Source of the DNA: Clostridia bacterium
Lineage (GTDB): Bacteria; Bacillota; Clostridia; Christensenellales; UBA1242
DNA length: 6,322 bases
Assembly: GCA_017473795.1 (NCBI GenBank)
Contig: JAFUJE010000050.1
Span: forward strand, 1-6,322
Direction of reading: 5' to 3'
Shown: positions 1 to 5,423 of the stretch, piece by piece
Layout of the letters: each line of letters starts with the position of its first letter
Position numbering within the stretch: position 1 is the first letter of the stretch
The notes under the pieces: generated by a model
Seen by the model: the letters and a program-made list of their open reading frames with translations, nothing else
Databases searched by the model: none
What the model was told of the DNA's origin: nothing
Position numbers and translations under genes: made by a program

Positions 1-1155
1 GAAACTTTTTTGGATTTGCTGTTTGCACCTAAGCAGGGTTATCACACTTTGGACCATGTCGATATTATGGGAATTAAATATGCTGAGTCCGAAATAAAAG
101 GCAAAGGCATCATGACTTATAACGACTATGCAGTAATTACCAAAGCTTTACTTGCTTTGTTAGTCGATGAAAAAGGAAATCGATTAGATTTGGAAAGTGC
201 CAAAAAAAATTTTTCCCGAATTTCTTTTTGTACGTATTGCGATGGTGCTTTTTATTTACACCACAAAATTATGCCTTTTTTAAACCAAAAAATGTCTATG
301 GTTGGTTATAGTCAATCAGAAATTAAAGCAATCAATAATACTGTTTTAAATGTATCGTTTGCACCGAATACAATTTTTAACAACAAAATTCCGAGTGTTA
401 ATGTTATTAGTTTATCCGATCCGGTTGTCAAAAATCATTTAGATTATTTACTAACGGAAAACCAACGTAACAACTTAGACGGTATCTATCTATATCAAGA
501 CCAACCGGGCTTTTTGTATGGTCAGGCTTGCGAGAATGCAACAGCCAGCAGTATCCAGATTATCTCCAGCAGTTTGTTCAACTCTTACAGTGGTCCGTTC
601 TGTGAACATAATATCGGTTTAACCGCACGAGATAATCATTGGCAAATAAGAGCTCGTAACATTCAAGGCGTAATCCACCGCCCATTTAACGCCGATTGTG
701 TTTCACAGATGATGGCATGGGCGTTATGCAAAGGCGTGGAAAATAGTATTCAAAACTTCAAGTCAGGAAAATATGTACCCAACACTTATTGGCAAGAATT
801 GAAAGACGATTTTAAATCGATTATCCACAGTTACACACCTGAGCAATTAAATCAAAATCCAGTTCGTAAGCACGCATTGCGGAAAGAAGATTTTGCGCTG
901 GTTAGTCACGCTAAACAAAAGAAATTAACAAAGTTAAAACAAACTGTTCCTAGTTTTGAAGAAATGGTAAATACTCTCAACTATACTAAATCTTTTGAAG
1001 AAGCAGTCGCTTACCTTAAACACAATGATTTTTTAGGCATTGAATACGTCTTGCCCGAAGTACAAGTTTTAACCGACGCCGAAAAAAGCGTGCTTTTAAA
1101 AATGGCCGGGAAAAAGCCAGAAAAGACTTTGCAAGATGTGGGTCTGGAAAAATAA
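1..1155 (+). CDS. Hypothetical protein, 5'-truncated by the window edge
   Basis: The frame is open from the first base and ends at TAA 1153-1155, giving 384 visible codons. The TTG at position 10 is the first possible start, but the codons before it are also open and no ribosome site or promoter can be judged, so the true start probably lies upstream. I do not recognise the family. The visible part looks soluble, with no transmembrane segment or signal peptide. It has a short Cys pair (FCTYCDG, about residues 76-82 of the visible frame), a mid region rich in Asn, Ser and aromatics, and a Lys-rich, helical C-terminal third with a probable linker (HAKQKKLTKLKQ). The CxxC pair could bind metal or form a disulfide, but it stands alone, so this is weak. 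Its first half looks more AT-rich than the genes further right. The next gene has its own promoter, so this one may end a separate transcript, although no terminator hairpin is visible after it. Confidence 0.85.
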   Translation, partial: ETFLDLLFAPKQGYHTLDHVDIMGIKYAESEIKGKGIMTYNDYAVITKALLALLVDEKGNRLDLESAKKNFSRISFCTYCDGAFYLHHKIMPFLNQKMSMVGYSQSEIKAINNTVLNVSFAPNTIFNNKIPSVNVISLSDPVVKNHLDYLLTENQRNNLDGIYLYQDQPGFLYGQACENATASSIQIISSSLFNSYSGPFCEHNIGLTARDNHWQIRARNIQGVIHRPFNADCVSQMMAWALCKGVENSIQNFKSGKYVPNTYWQELKDDFKSIIHSYTPEQLNQNPVRKHALRKEDFALVSHAKQKKLTKLKQTVPSFEEMVNTLNYTKSFEEAVAYLKHNDFLGIEYVLPEVQVLTDAEKSVLLKMAGKKPEKTLQDVGLEK

Positions 1156-1199
1156 TTCTTACACAACCGCAAAAGCAATTACAATAGTAAACTAAATAT

Positions 1200-1229
1200 T
1201 TTACTCGGAAATAGATTACATGATATAAT
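1200..1229 (+). promoter_or_regulatory. Sigma-70-type promoter giving a leaderless mRNA
   Basis: A perfect -10 box TATAAT lies at 1224-1229. A weaker -35 match, TTTACT (4 of 6), lies at 1200-1205 with an 18-base spacer. Only six bases (GAAAAC) separate the -10 box from the ATG at 1236, so transcription would be expected to start at the A of the start codon. No Shine-Dalgarno sequence fits in the gap. Confidence 0.7.
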
Positions 1230-1235
1230 GAAAAC

Positions 1236-1676
1236 ATGAAAAAAATTTGCAGTGTGGTACTAACCATTGTTGCCAGTGTGGCTTTGGGATTGGCGGTAGG
1301 TGTTTATTGCGGAGCCAAACTTACGGAAAACGTGGGACAACAGGTAGTTTTGGTTGCCGGTATCGTCAGCGGTGTTTGTTATTTGTTAGCAATTATTTTG
1401 GCGGCAACGGTAGCGTATGCAACCAAGCAACGTAAAAGTACCAGTATTTCTTTACAAAAGAACGATTTGGTTTTGCAAGCCGGTGTCGAATACATTGTTA
1501 AGCAACGTGGTACTGTGCGTCCGGGCGAATATACTTTGTTGGCAACCGCCGAAGATACGAAAACTTTTACCGTACGTGTGAACGACTACGTGAAAGAATA
1601 CAGCCACAACACCGCTTTGATTCTCAGCGAAGGTGACCGCATTTCGGCTCGTTCCGGTAATGTAATTTTGCGTTAA
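1236..1676 (+). CDS. Small membrane protein with two TM helices and a C-terminal beta-rich domain
   Basis: This 146-residue protein of unknown function starts at an ATG placed six bases after a perfect TATAAT, which favours this start although it has no Shine-Dalgarno site. The N-terminus MKK is followed by a hydrophobic helix (about residues 4-27) and, after a short polar loop, a second helix (about 37-62). A basic stretch TKQRK follows, so the C-terminal part is probably cytoplasmic by the positive-inside rule, with both ends inside. Residues about 70-146 alternate hydrophobic and polar residues with several Gly turns (RPGEY, SEGDR, RSGN), which suggests a compact beta domain. The first helix could alternatively be an uncleaved signal peptide. 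The lipoprotein gene starts 39 bases downstream with no hairpin between, so partial co-transcription is possible. I do not recognise a family. Confidence 0.8.
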   Translation: MKKICSVVLTIVASVALGLAVGVYCGAKLTENVGQQVVLVAGIVSGVCYLLAIILAATVAYATKQRKSTSISLQKNDLVLQAGVEYIVKQRGTVRPGEYTLLATAEDTKTFTVRVNDYVKEYSHNTALILSEGDRISARSGNVILR

Positions 1677-1705
1677 TTGACATTTTGCACGAACCTTGCC
1701 ATATT
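1677..1705 (+). promoter_or_regulatory. Promoter with consensus -35 and extended -10, near-leaderless
   Basis: A perfect -35 box TTGACA (1677-1682) begins at the base right after the stop codon of the preceding gene. With a 17-base spacer, CATATT (1700-1705, 4 of 6) forms the -10 box. It is preceded by TGC at 1697-1699, which matches the TGn extended -10 motif. Ten bases separate the -10 box from the ATG at 1716, so the expected transcript has a leader of only about 3-5 bases. Confidence 0.6.
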
Positions 1706-1715
1706 GATAGAGTAA

Positions 1716-2375
1716 ATGAAAAAATTAAGTGCTTTGCTATTGATATTACTGACAACCGTCATGTTATCGGCATGTACGGCTTTTTATGACGACAGCACTC
1801 AAACTTACCCGCAAGAAGCGACTTACCAAACCACAGTCTTTTTACAAGGCAAAAATGGGATACTTATTACTGCTGAACGCTTAGCCGAATGGCAAACCCA
1901 AATCCAAACTTTGATTGTGGGGTCTTCCGCCGACACGGTTAATCCGAAAATTACCGCAGTTGATTGTACGCCGGACGCCACCACGGACTTCAGCGAACCA
2001 TTTCCGGTGAACCTAACTTTAGCCAACGTTCCAGAGTCAACGGCACGCAAAGTAGTCCGCCCTTTCCGAATTACTTACACGGAAACGCTTTATAACCCGA
2101 TTGCACTGCTACCCACCAGTGATAATTTTGAATACGTCATCGGTTATACTTTTGAACGCCGACACAGTGAAACTAACGCCGATGCCGTAACTATGGACGA
2201 GGACGGCAATTATATTTATTTCTGGACCAGCAGTGACCCGCTACAAATCATCAATGTTTATCCGAACCGACCGCTGTATTATTTATTGGTTGTGGTAGGA
2301 GCAGTCTTAATTGGGGCGTTAATTTACTTCATAAATCGATATAGTGATTGTAAAAAACGAAAAATGTCGGTATAA
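1716..2375 (+). CDS. Lipoprotein with a C-terminal transmembrane anchor
   Basis: This 219-residue protein of unknown function is predicted to be secreted and membrane-anchored. The N-terminus (MKKLSALLLILLTTVM) is a lipoprotein signal peptide ending in the lipobox LSAC, so Cys20 should be lipidated by Lgt and the peptide removed by signal peptidase II. Residues about 21-185 form the extracytoplasmic domain, rich in Thr and in alternating beta-type segments. A second hydrophobic helix (about 187-206) and a basic tail (KKRK, 213-216) follow, so the C-terminus should sit in the cytoplasm. A lipid at one end and a helix at the other is an unusual double anchor. It is reminiscent of LppM-like lipoproteins, but I cannot show homology. 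The stop codon TAA is part of the -10 box of the next gene. The upstream neighbour is also a small membrane protein, so a joint envelope role is possible. Confidence 0.82.
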   Translation: MKKLSALLLILLTTVMLSACTAFYDDSTQTYPQEATYQTTVFLQGKNGILITAERLAEWQTQIQTLIVGSSADTVNPKITAVDCTPDATTDFSEPFPVNLTLANVPESTARKVVRPFRITYTETLYNPIALLPTSDNFEYVIGYTFERRHSETNADAVTMDEDGNYIYFWTSSDPLQIINVYPNRPLYYLLVVVGAVLIGALIYFINRYSDCKKRKMSV

Positions 2376-2376
2376 T
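2348..2376 (+). promoter_or_regulatory. Leaderless promoter overlapping the end of the lipoprotein gene
   Basis: TTGTAA (2348-2353, 4 of 6 against TTGACA), a 17-base spacer and a perfect TATAAT (2371-2376) are followed by seven bases and the ATG at 2384. The -10 box contains the TAA stop (2373-2375) of the preceding gene, and the -35 box lies within its last codons. The predicted transcript starts at or next to the ATG. Confidence 0.68.
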
Positions 2377-2383
2377 ATCGATT

Positions 2384-3139
2384 ATGGCAATAGCAGTTTT
2401 TGGCGACATTCACGGCAACTTAGAAGCCTTGGAAGCGATTTTGAAAGACATTAAACGTAATCGCAAAATTACCGATGTGTATTATTTAGGTGATGCCATT
2501 GTTTTTGGTCCCGACAGTGCGGCTTGTTTACGTTTATTACGCAAGCACAATGTGAAATGCGTTTTGGGTAACCACGAACAACGTATTACCAAATATGATG
2601 AATCGGCAACCGCCCAAACTTATGCGAACAAAGAATTGATTGAGACGACGTTTGCAACTTTGGACCGGGAAGATTTAGCCTTTATTGCGCAAATGCCGTT
2701 AGAAATTAAAATCAATTACAAAGGCGCTAAGATTTTATTTACCCACTACTGCCACGACGAAAACGATAAAGTCTTGGATACCCAAATAGAATTTACCGAA
2801 AAAGAACTTCATAAATATTTTAAAAATAAAAAATGCGATGTTATTTTCTTTGGACATCTCCACAAGCGTAAAATTTTAATCGACGAAGAAAAACACTCGT
2901 ACATTTTGCAAGGCAGTTCCGGTTGTGTGAAAGGCGACAAAACTTTCTATACTTTGTTTGATATTATTGATAATTATGGTGTTGATGATAACTTTAATAT
3001 CTACCGTGTTGATGTTAAATACAACCGCAAAAAATTTGTGAACAAAATGCAAACCGCAAACTTGCCCGGCAAAGAAGTTTTCGCACCATTTTGTTTTGGT
3101 ATCTCATTTGACAATGCCGAAAAAAAGGAGAACGCATAA
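2384..3139 (+). CDS. Calcineurin-like metallophosphoesterase (YfcE/MJ0936-type)
   Basis: This 251-residue protein is probably a cytoplasmic, metal-dependent phosphoesterase or phosphodiesterase of the calcineurin-like superfamily. The metal-site motifs appear in the usual order: GDIHGN (residues 7-12, ligands Asp8 and His10), GDAIVFGP (36-43, Asp37), GNHEQ (62-66, Asn63 and His64), a histidine in FTHYCH (119-124) and GHLH (157-160). The GDxxxxGP form and small size fit the YfcE/MJ0936 or PrpE-like branch rather than exonucleases. The third motif reads THYCH instead of the commoner HG, so substrate handling could differ. The C-terminal tail (about 200-251) is Lys/Asn-rich. The start is set by TATAAT seven bases upstream. 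The last base of its stop codon is the first base of the next gene's ATG, so the two genes are co-transcribed and probably translationally coupled. The substrate cannot be told from sequence. Confidence 0.88.
   Translation: MAIAVFGDIHGNLEALEAILKDIKRNRKITDVYYLGDAIVFGPDSAACLRLLRKHNVKCVLGNHEQRITKYDESATAQTYANKELIETTFATLDREDLAFIAQMPLEIKINYKGAKILFTHYCHDENDKVLDTQIEFTEKELHKYFKNKKCDVIFFGHLHKRKILIDEEKHSYILQGSSGCVKGDKTFYTLFDIIDNYGVDDNFNIYRVDVKYNRKKFVNKMQTANLPGKEVFAPFCFGISFDNAEKKENA
3126..3130 (+). promoter_or_regulatory. Strong Shine-Dalgarno site for the MazG-like gene
   Basis: AGGAG lies eight bases before the ATG at 3139, inside the last codons of the metallophosphoesterase gene. It shows that the organism keeps anti-Shine-Dalgarno function even though the leading genes of its transcription units lack such sites. 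Confidence 0.8.
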
Positions 3140-3585
3140 TGAACGACCGTATCAAAGAAATTGCCGAAAAATTTTTGGAAGAAGATGGTATCCCGACCAA
3201 GACCGCTATTTTAATGGCAAGTTTAGGCTTGAACAAAAGTGCGGGTGACATTGCCGATATTGCTTACGGGATAAATTTCAACCAACACCCTTACAATGAA
3301 GAACGTCAAAAACAAATGATTGATTATTTAGGCTACGTCATGTTTAACTGGCAACTTTTGGCGTTAAGCACAGGGTTAAGCGCTGACGAAATTGCCAAAC
3401 GTTTTGCCAGCGAATGGCTAACTAAACGGACTGGTAAAGCCTCAATCAAAGATTTATTGAAACACTTAAAGGCACCGGCACGTACGAAAGACATGGTGGC
3501 TCCGGCGCCACAACCACAACCGGCATCTGTTGTTAAACCAAACAAACCCCAGACCCAAACGACCGAAGTTTCTCGTGAGATGTAA
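3139..3585 (+). CDS. MazG-like protein with degenerate metal-binding site and proline-rich tail
   Basis: This 148-residue protein starts at an ATG overlapping the previous stop (TAATG), with AGGAG eight bases upstream. From memory of the family, residues about 27-97 follow MazG-like nucleotide pyrophosphohydrolases. LGLNKSAGDIAD (29-40) corresponds to the usual LGL..EAGE.AD, FNQHP (47-51) to FHGHP, and DYLGYVMFNWQLLA (62-75) to .ELGDvLwyl..LA. TGLSADEIAKR (78-88) matches the segment that follows. If this alignment holds, acidic magnesium ligands are replaced: Glu by Ser34, and the ELGD pair by Tyr63 and Tyr66, with Asp37 and Asp40 kept. That would leave it inactive or altered, perhaps a nucleotide sensor or binding partner. 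Residues about 112-148 form a Pro/Gln/Thr-rich, probably disordered tail (APAPQPQP), unusual for MazG. The stop codon abuts that of convergent uppP. The family call is an inference; the gene itself is secure. Confidence 0.8.
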   Translation: MNDRIKEIAEKFLEEDGIPTKTAILMASLGLNKSAGDIADIAYGINFNQHPYNEERQKQMIDYLGYVMFNWQLLALSTGLSADEIAKRFASEWLTKRTGKASIKDLLKHLKAPARTKDMVAPAPQPQPASVVKPNKPQTQTTEVSREM

Positions 3586-4332
3586 TTACAACAGGAACAG
3601 CAAACCAATACCTAAGACAAACAAGTAGACCGCAAACCAACGCAGGTCTATTTTTTTGGTTAAATCCAACATAAACTTAATCGCCACAATGCCGGCAATA
3701 AAAGCCGTGACAAATGCCAAAGCCACACTGCCGAAACCCAGACTTTCCAAACTGCCGCCACGCAACAATTCAAAAACCAAAGATGCTAAAATAATGGGTA
3801 GTGACATTAAAAACGAAAAGTCTGTGGCAGCCGCCGCCGACTTCCCTGCCAGACGTCCGGTGGTAATCGTTAACCCACTGCGGGATAAACCGGGTACGAC
3901 CGCCACCCCCTGCATCACACCCATAGCGACGGCTTGGCACCAAGAACGTTGGTTGGTACGGGGCTTAATTAGCGTCGGCAATAATAAATAAGCACCACAA
4001 AGCATGAACAAGTACGGTAAGGCTGACAAGGTAAACAAACGGTCAATCACATCATGAAAGGCGACCACGATACCACACGTCAAAATGGTAGCAACCAAAA
4101 GTTGTAAGGTCTCGGGTTGCCACGGGTGACGCACTAACTGCCATAAGCGACGATGATACACCACGATAACCGCCAACAACGTGGCTAAATGTAAAATTAA
4201 AGTTAACAACAAACCACCGTCAGTAATTCCCCAAAGGTTTTGAAACAGCAACAAATGACCGCTGGACGACACGGGCAAAAATTCCGCCAAGCCCTGCACT
4301 AAACCTAAAAAGATTGCGGTGTACCATGCCAT
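3586..4332 (-). CDS. uppP: Undecaprenyl-diphosphatase (UppP/BacA)
   Basis: This integral membrane enzyme dephosphorylates undecaprenyl diphosphate to undecaprenyl phosphate, recycling the lipid carrier for peptidoglycan and other wall polymers; extra copies give bacitracin resistance. Both family signatures are present: QGLAEFLPVSSSGH (residues 13-26), holding the (E/Q)xxxE pair as Gln13 and Glu17, and PGLSRSGLT (147-155) with the essential Arg151. Multiple hydrophobic helices cover most of the rest. I chose ATG 4332-4330 because it puts the first helix and motif at the family's usual distance from the N-terminus. An in-frame TTG at 4371 would add 13 polar residues with no family support. The product is 248 residues, somewhat shorter than the roughly 265-280 typical of the family. 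There is no Shine-Dalgarno site, so it may be leaderless. Its last codons hold the terminator of the convergent operon. Confidence 0.95.
   Translation of the reverse strand: MAWYTAIFLGLVQGLAEFLPVSSSGHLLLFQNLWGITDGGLLLTLILHLATLLAVIVVYHRRLWQLVRHPWQPETLQLLVATILTCGIVVAFHDVIDRLFTLSALPYLFMLCGAYLLLPTLIKPRTNQRSWCQAVAMGVMQGVAVVPGLSRSGLTITTGRLAGKSAAAATDFSFLMSLPIILASLVFELLRGGSLESLGFGSVALAFVTAFIAGIVAIKFMLDLTKKIDLRWFAVYLFVLGIGLLFLL
3623..3657 (+). terminator. Intrinsic terminator of the metallophosphoesterase operon, inside antisense uppP
   Basis: TAGACC (3626-3631) pairs with GGTCTA (3645-3650) around a 13-base loop. Seven T's follow (3651-3657), the classic rho-independent form. AAG (3623-3625) can extend the stem through the T-tract with a G-U pair. 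It lies 38 bases after the stop of the MazG-like gene and inside the last ~25 codons of uppP on the opposite strand. The other side has no comparable T-tract, so it appears to act only on rightward transcripts. Confidence 0.68.
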
Positions 4333-4339
4333 AACTATG

Positions 4340-4369
4340 TCTATGTTTTCGTTTTGCCAAAAATGGCAC
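4340..4369 (-). promoter_or_regulatory. Possible weak promoter for uppP
   Basis: On the minus strand CATAGA (4345 down to 4340, 3 of 6) ends seven bases before the uppP ATG, the same position as the other leaderless -10 boxes here. GTGCCA (4369-4364, 4 of 6 against TTGACA) lies 18 bases upstream of it. Both boxes are poor, so this rests mainly on position and on the lack of a ribosome site. Confidence 0.3.
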
Positions 4370-4382
4370 AAAGTGTTATGCT
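4354..4382 (+). promoter_or_regulatory. Leaderless promoter for the coiled-coil protein/radC unit
   Basis: TTGCCA (4354-4359, 5 of 6), a 17-base spacer and TATGCT (4377-4382, 4 of 6) form the promoter. The -10 box is preceded by TGT at 4374-4376, an extended -10 motif. Six bases then lead to the ATG at 4389, so transcription should begin at the start codon. Confidence 0.68.
4355..4368. repeat. Inverted repeat TGCCA-AAAA-TGGCA in the divergent promoter region
   Basis: Two five-base arms (4355-4359 and 4364-4368) are separated by four A's. The left arm coincides with the -35 box of the rightward promoter and the right arm with the only candidate -35 of uppP, so a dimeric regulator bound here could affect both genes. 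With short arms, chance is a real alternative. Confidence 0.4.
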
Positions 4383-4388
4383 AAATCA

Positions 4389-4601
4389 ATGCAGAAGGAA
4401 GATTTAATCAAACGCATTCGTTTATTCGTTACCATTACCACGATTACTTTTGTTGTCATGGTGGTAACCTTGTTAGTGCAGTTTGGTTTTATTGCTCATT
4501 ATAACACCCAACTTAGTCAATTACAAAAAAATAACCAAGCCATGCAAGAAGAGATTAAATACTTGGAAGAAAAAATTGAAATCTGGGAAAACCAAGATTA
4601 A
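4389..4601 (+). CDS. Small single-pass coiled-coil membrane protein, FtsL/DivIC-like
   Basis: This 70-residue protein has a short basic N-terminus (MQKEDLIKRIR), one transmembrane helix (about residues 12-36) and a charged heptad-like segment (about 38-66, with NTQLSQLQKNN and YLEEKIEIWE). That is the layout of the bitopic division proteins FtsL, FtsB and DivIC, which put a coiled coil outside the membrane and recruit septal peptidoglycan synthesis. Neighbouring uppP (divergent) works in the same wall pathway, but the co-transcribed gene is radC, not a typical dcw-cluster partner. The protein is shorter than most DivIC homologues and lacks any recognisable C-terminal domain, so the family label is only structural. 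The start is fixed by the leaderless promoter six bases upstream. Its stop overlaps the ribosome site of radC, so the two form an operon. Confidence 0.75.
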   Translation: MQKEDLIKRIRLFVTITTITFVVMVVTLLVQFGFIAHYNTQLSQLQKNNQAMQEEIKYLEEKIEIWENQD

Positions 4602-4604
4602 GGG
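4600..4604 (+). promoter_or_regulatory. Shine-Dalgarno-like site for radC
   Basis: AAGGG overlaps the TAA stop of the preceding gene and lies five bases before the radC ATG at 4610. Like the site at 3126, it belongs to a gene internal to an operon. Confidence 0.55.
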
Positions 4605-4609
4605 AACCC

Positions 4610-5335
4610 ATGTCACAAACGAAAGATAACTTGAACCAGCAGATACATCTGGGGCGACGTAAGAAATTGCGTGCCCGCTTTTTAGATAACGGTTTGGATA
4701 CTTTCAACGAGTACGAAGTTTTAGAATTTGCCTTGGGCTTTTGTATTCCACGGCAGGATACTAATCCGGCGGCACACAGTTTAATTGACCACTTCGGTTC
4801 ATTGCAAGCCGTCATCGACGCCAAGCCAGCCGACTTACAAAAGGCTTTTGGCATCGGCGCTCAATCCGGTGTGTTCTTACATTTCTTAAAACAGTTTAGT
4901 TCGTATTTAATGAAACAGACGGTCAACAACGCTGTGATTAAAACTCCGGAACAAGCAATTAAATATTTGGCACCGTTGCTCCGCACATACACCGTGGAAA
5001 AGTTTGTCATTGTCTGCTTGGGTTCCAGTGGCAAAGTTAAGAAAGTTTACCACGTCACGAATCACGAACTGGACATGGTCCATGTGAATATGCGGGAGAT
5101 TGTCAGTCTGGTAACCGCCACGAAAACGGCGCAAGTCGTAATGGCGCATAATCATTTAAACGACGACCCGCAACCGTCCGTCGCAGATATGCAACTCACC
5201 CGCCGGCTGGCTATGACTTTGCAAAATCTGGGCATCAAGTTTTTGGACCACATTATTATTGCCGGCGACCAAGATTATTCTTTCCACTGTAGCGGTTTGT
5301 TGGATACTTTGAAATCTAATACCACGCATAAATAA
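4610..5335 (+). CDS. radC: RadC family protein, JAB/MPN-domain
   Basis: This 241-residue cytoplasmic protein has the two-part RadC layout. The N-terminal part (about residues 14-100) carries the family's GRRKKLRARFLDNGLD entry, EYEVLEF and IPRQDT segments, and a helix-hairpin-helix-like FGIG (80-83). The C-terminal part (about 112-235) is a JAB/MPN metalloprotein fold with candidate zinc ligands Glu130, His180, His182 and Asp193, plus Ser190, in the spacing HxHx7SxxD. Family members usually read HNHPSG; here it is HNHLND (180-185), which changes the loop but keeps every ligand. The LDHIIIAG strand near the end is also typical. Despite its name, RadC has no settled role in DNA repair, and its activity is uncertain. 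The length is normal. It follows the coiled-coil gene by eight bases with a Shine-Dalgarno-like AAGGG, so it is co-transcribed with it. Confidence 0.92.
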   Translation: MSQTKDNLNQQIHLGRRKKLRARFLDNGLDTFNEYEVLEFALGFCIPRQDTNPAAHSLIDHFGSLQAVIDAKPADLQKAFGIGAQSGVFLHFLKQFSSYLMKQTVNNAVIKTPEQAIKYLAPLLRTYTVEKFVIVCLGSSGKVKKVYHVTNHELDMVHVNMREIVSLVTATKTAQVVMAHNHLNDDPQPSVADMQLTRRLAMTLQNLGIKFLDHIIIAGDQDYSFHCSGLLDTLKSNTTHK

Positions 5336-5388
5336 GCAGGGACAGACAAATTGATAAATAAACCCAGAAATGAAACATAGTTAAAATA

Positions 5389-5417
5389 TTGACAAAAAAA
5401 GCAATCCCGATAATAAT
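5389..5417 (+). promoter_or_regulatory. Strong leaderless promoter for the signal peptidase gene
   Basis: A perfect TTGACA (5389-5394), a 17-base spacer starting with an A-run, and AATAAT (5412-5417, 5 of 6) are followed by six bases (AAAAAG) and the ATG at 5424. Transcription is expected to start at the ATG. The overlapping GATAAT (5409-5414) is an alternative -10 box, but its spacer is only 14 bases. Confidence 0.7.
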
Positions 5418-5423
5418 AAAAAG

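Noticed and set aside
1186..1205. AGTAAA-N8-TTTACT inverted repeat before the gene at 1236
   Set aside because: It has six pure A/T-rich pairs, no GC-rich stem and no T-tract, so it is not a terminator. As an operator overlapping the -35 box it is within chance for AT-rich DNA.
3494..3512. Stem GTGGC/GCCAC near the end of the MazG-like gene as a terminator for leftward uppP transcripts
   Set aside because: No T-tract follows on the minus strand, and the stem lies within a Pro/Ala-coding GC-rich stretch.
3656..3991. 111-codon open frame on the plus strand inside uppP
   Set aside because: It is antisense to a gene with clear family motifs. Its product is low-complexity Lys/Pro-rich sequence and no promoter or ribosome site precedes it.
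4333..4371. TTG start at 4371 for uppP, adding 13 residues
   Set aside because: The extension is polar (CHFWQNENIDIV), has no ribosome site, would overlap the divergent promoter and does not match the family N-terminus. ATG at 4332 does.
5351..5387. TTGATA followed by CATAGT or TAAAAT as a second promoter upstream of the signal peptidase gene
   Set aside because: The spacers are 19 and 25 bases, and the downstream TTGACA-17-AATAAT pair is far better.
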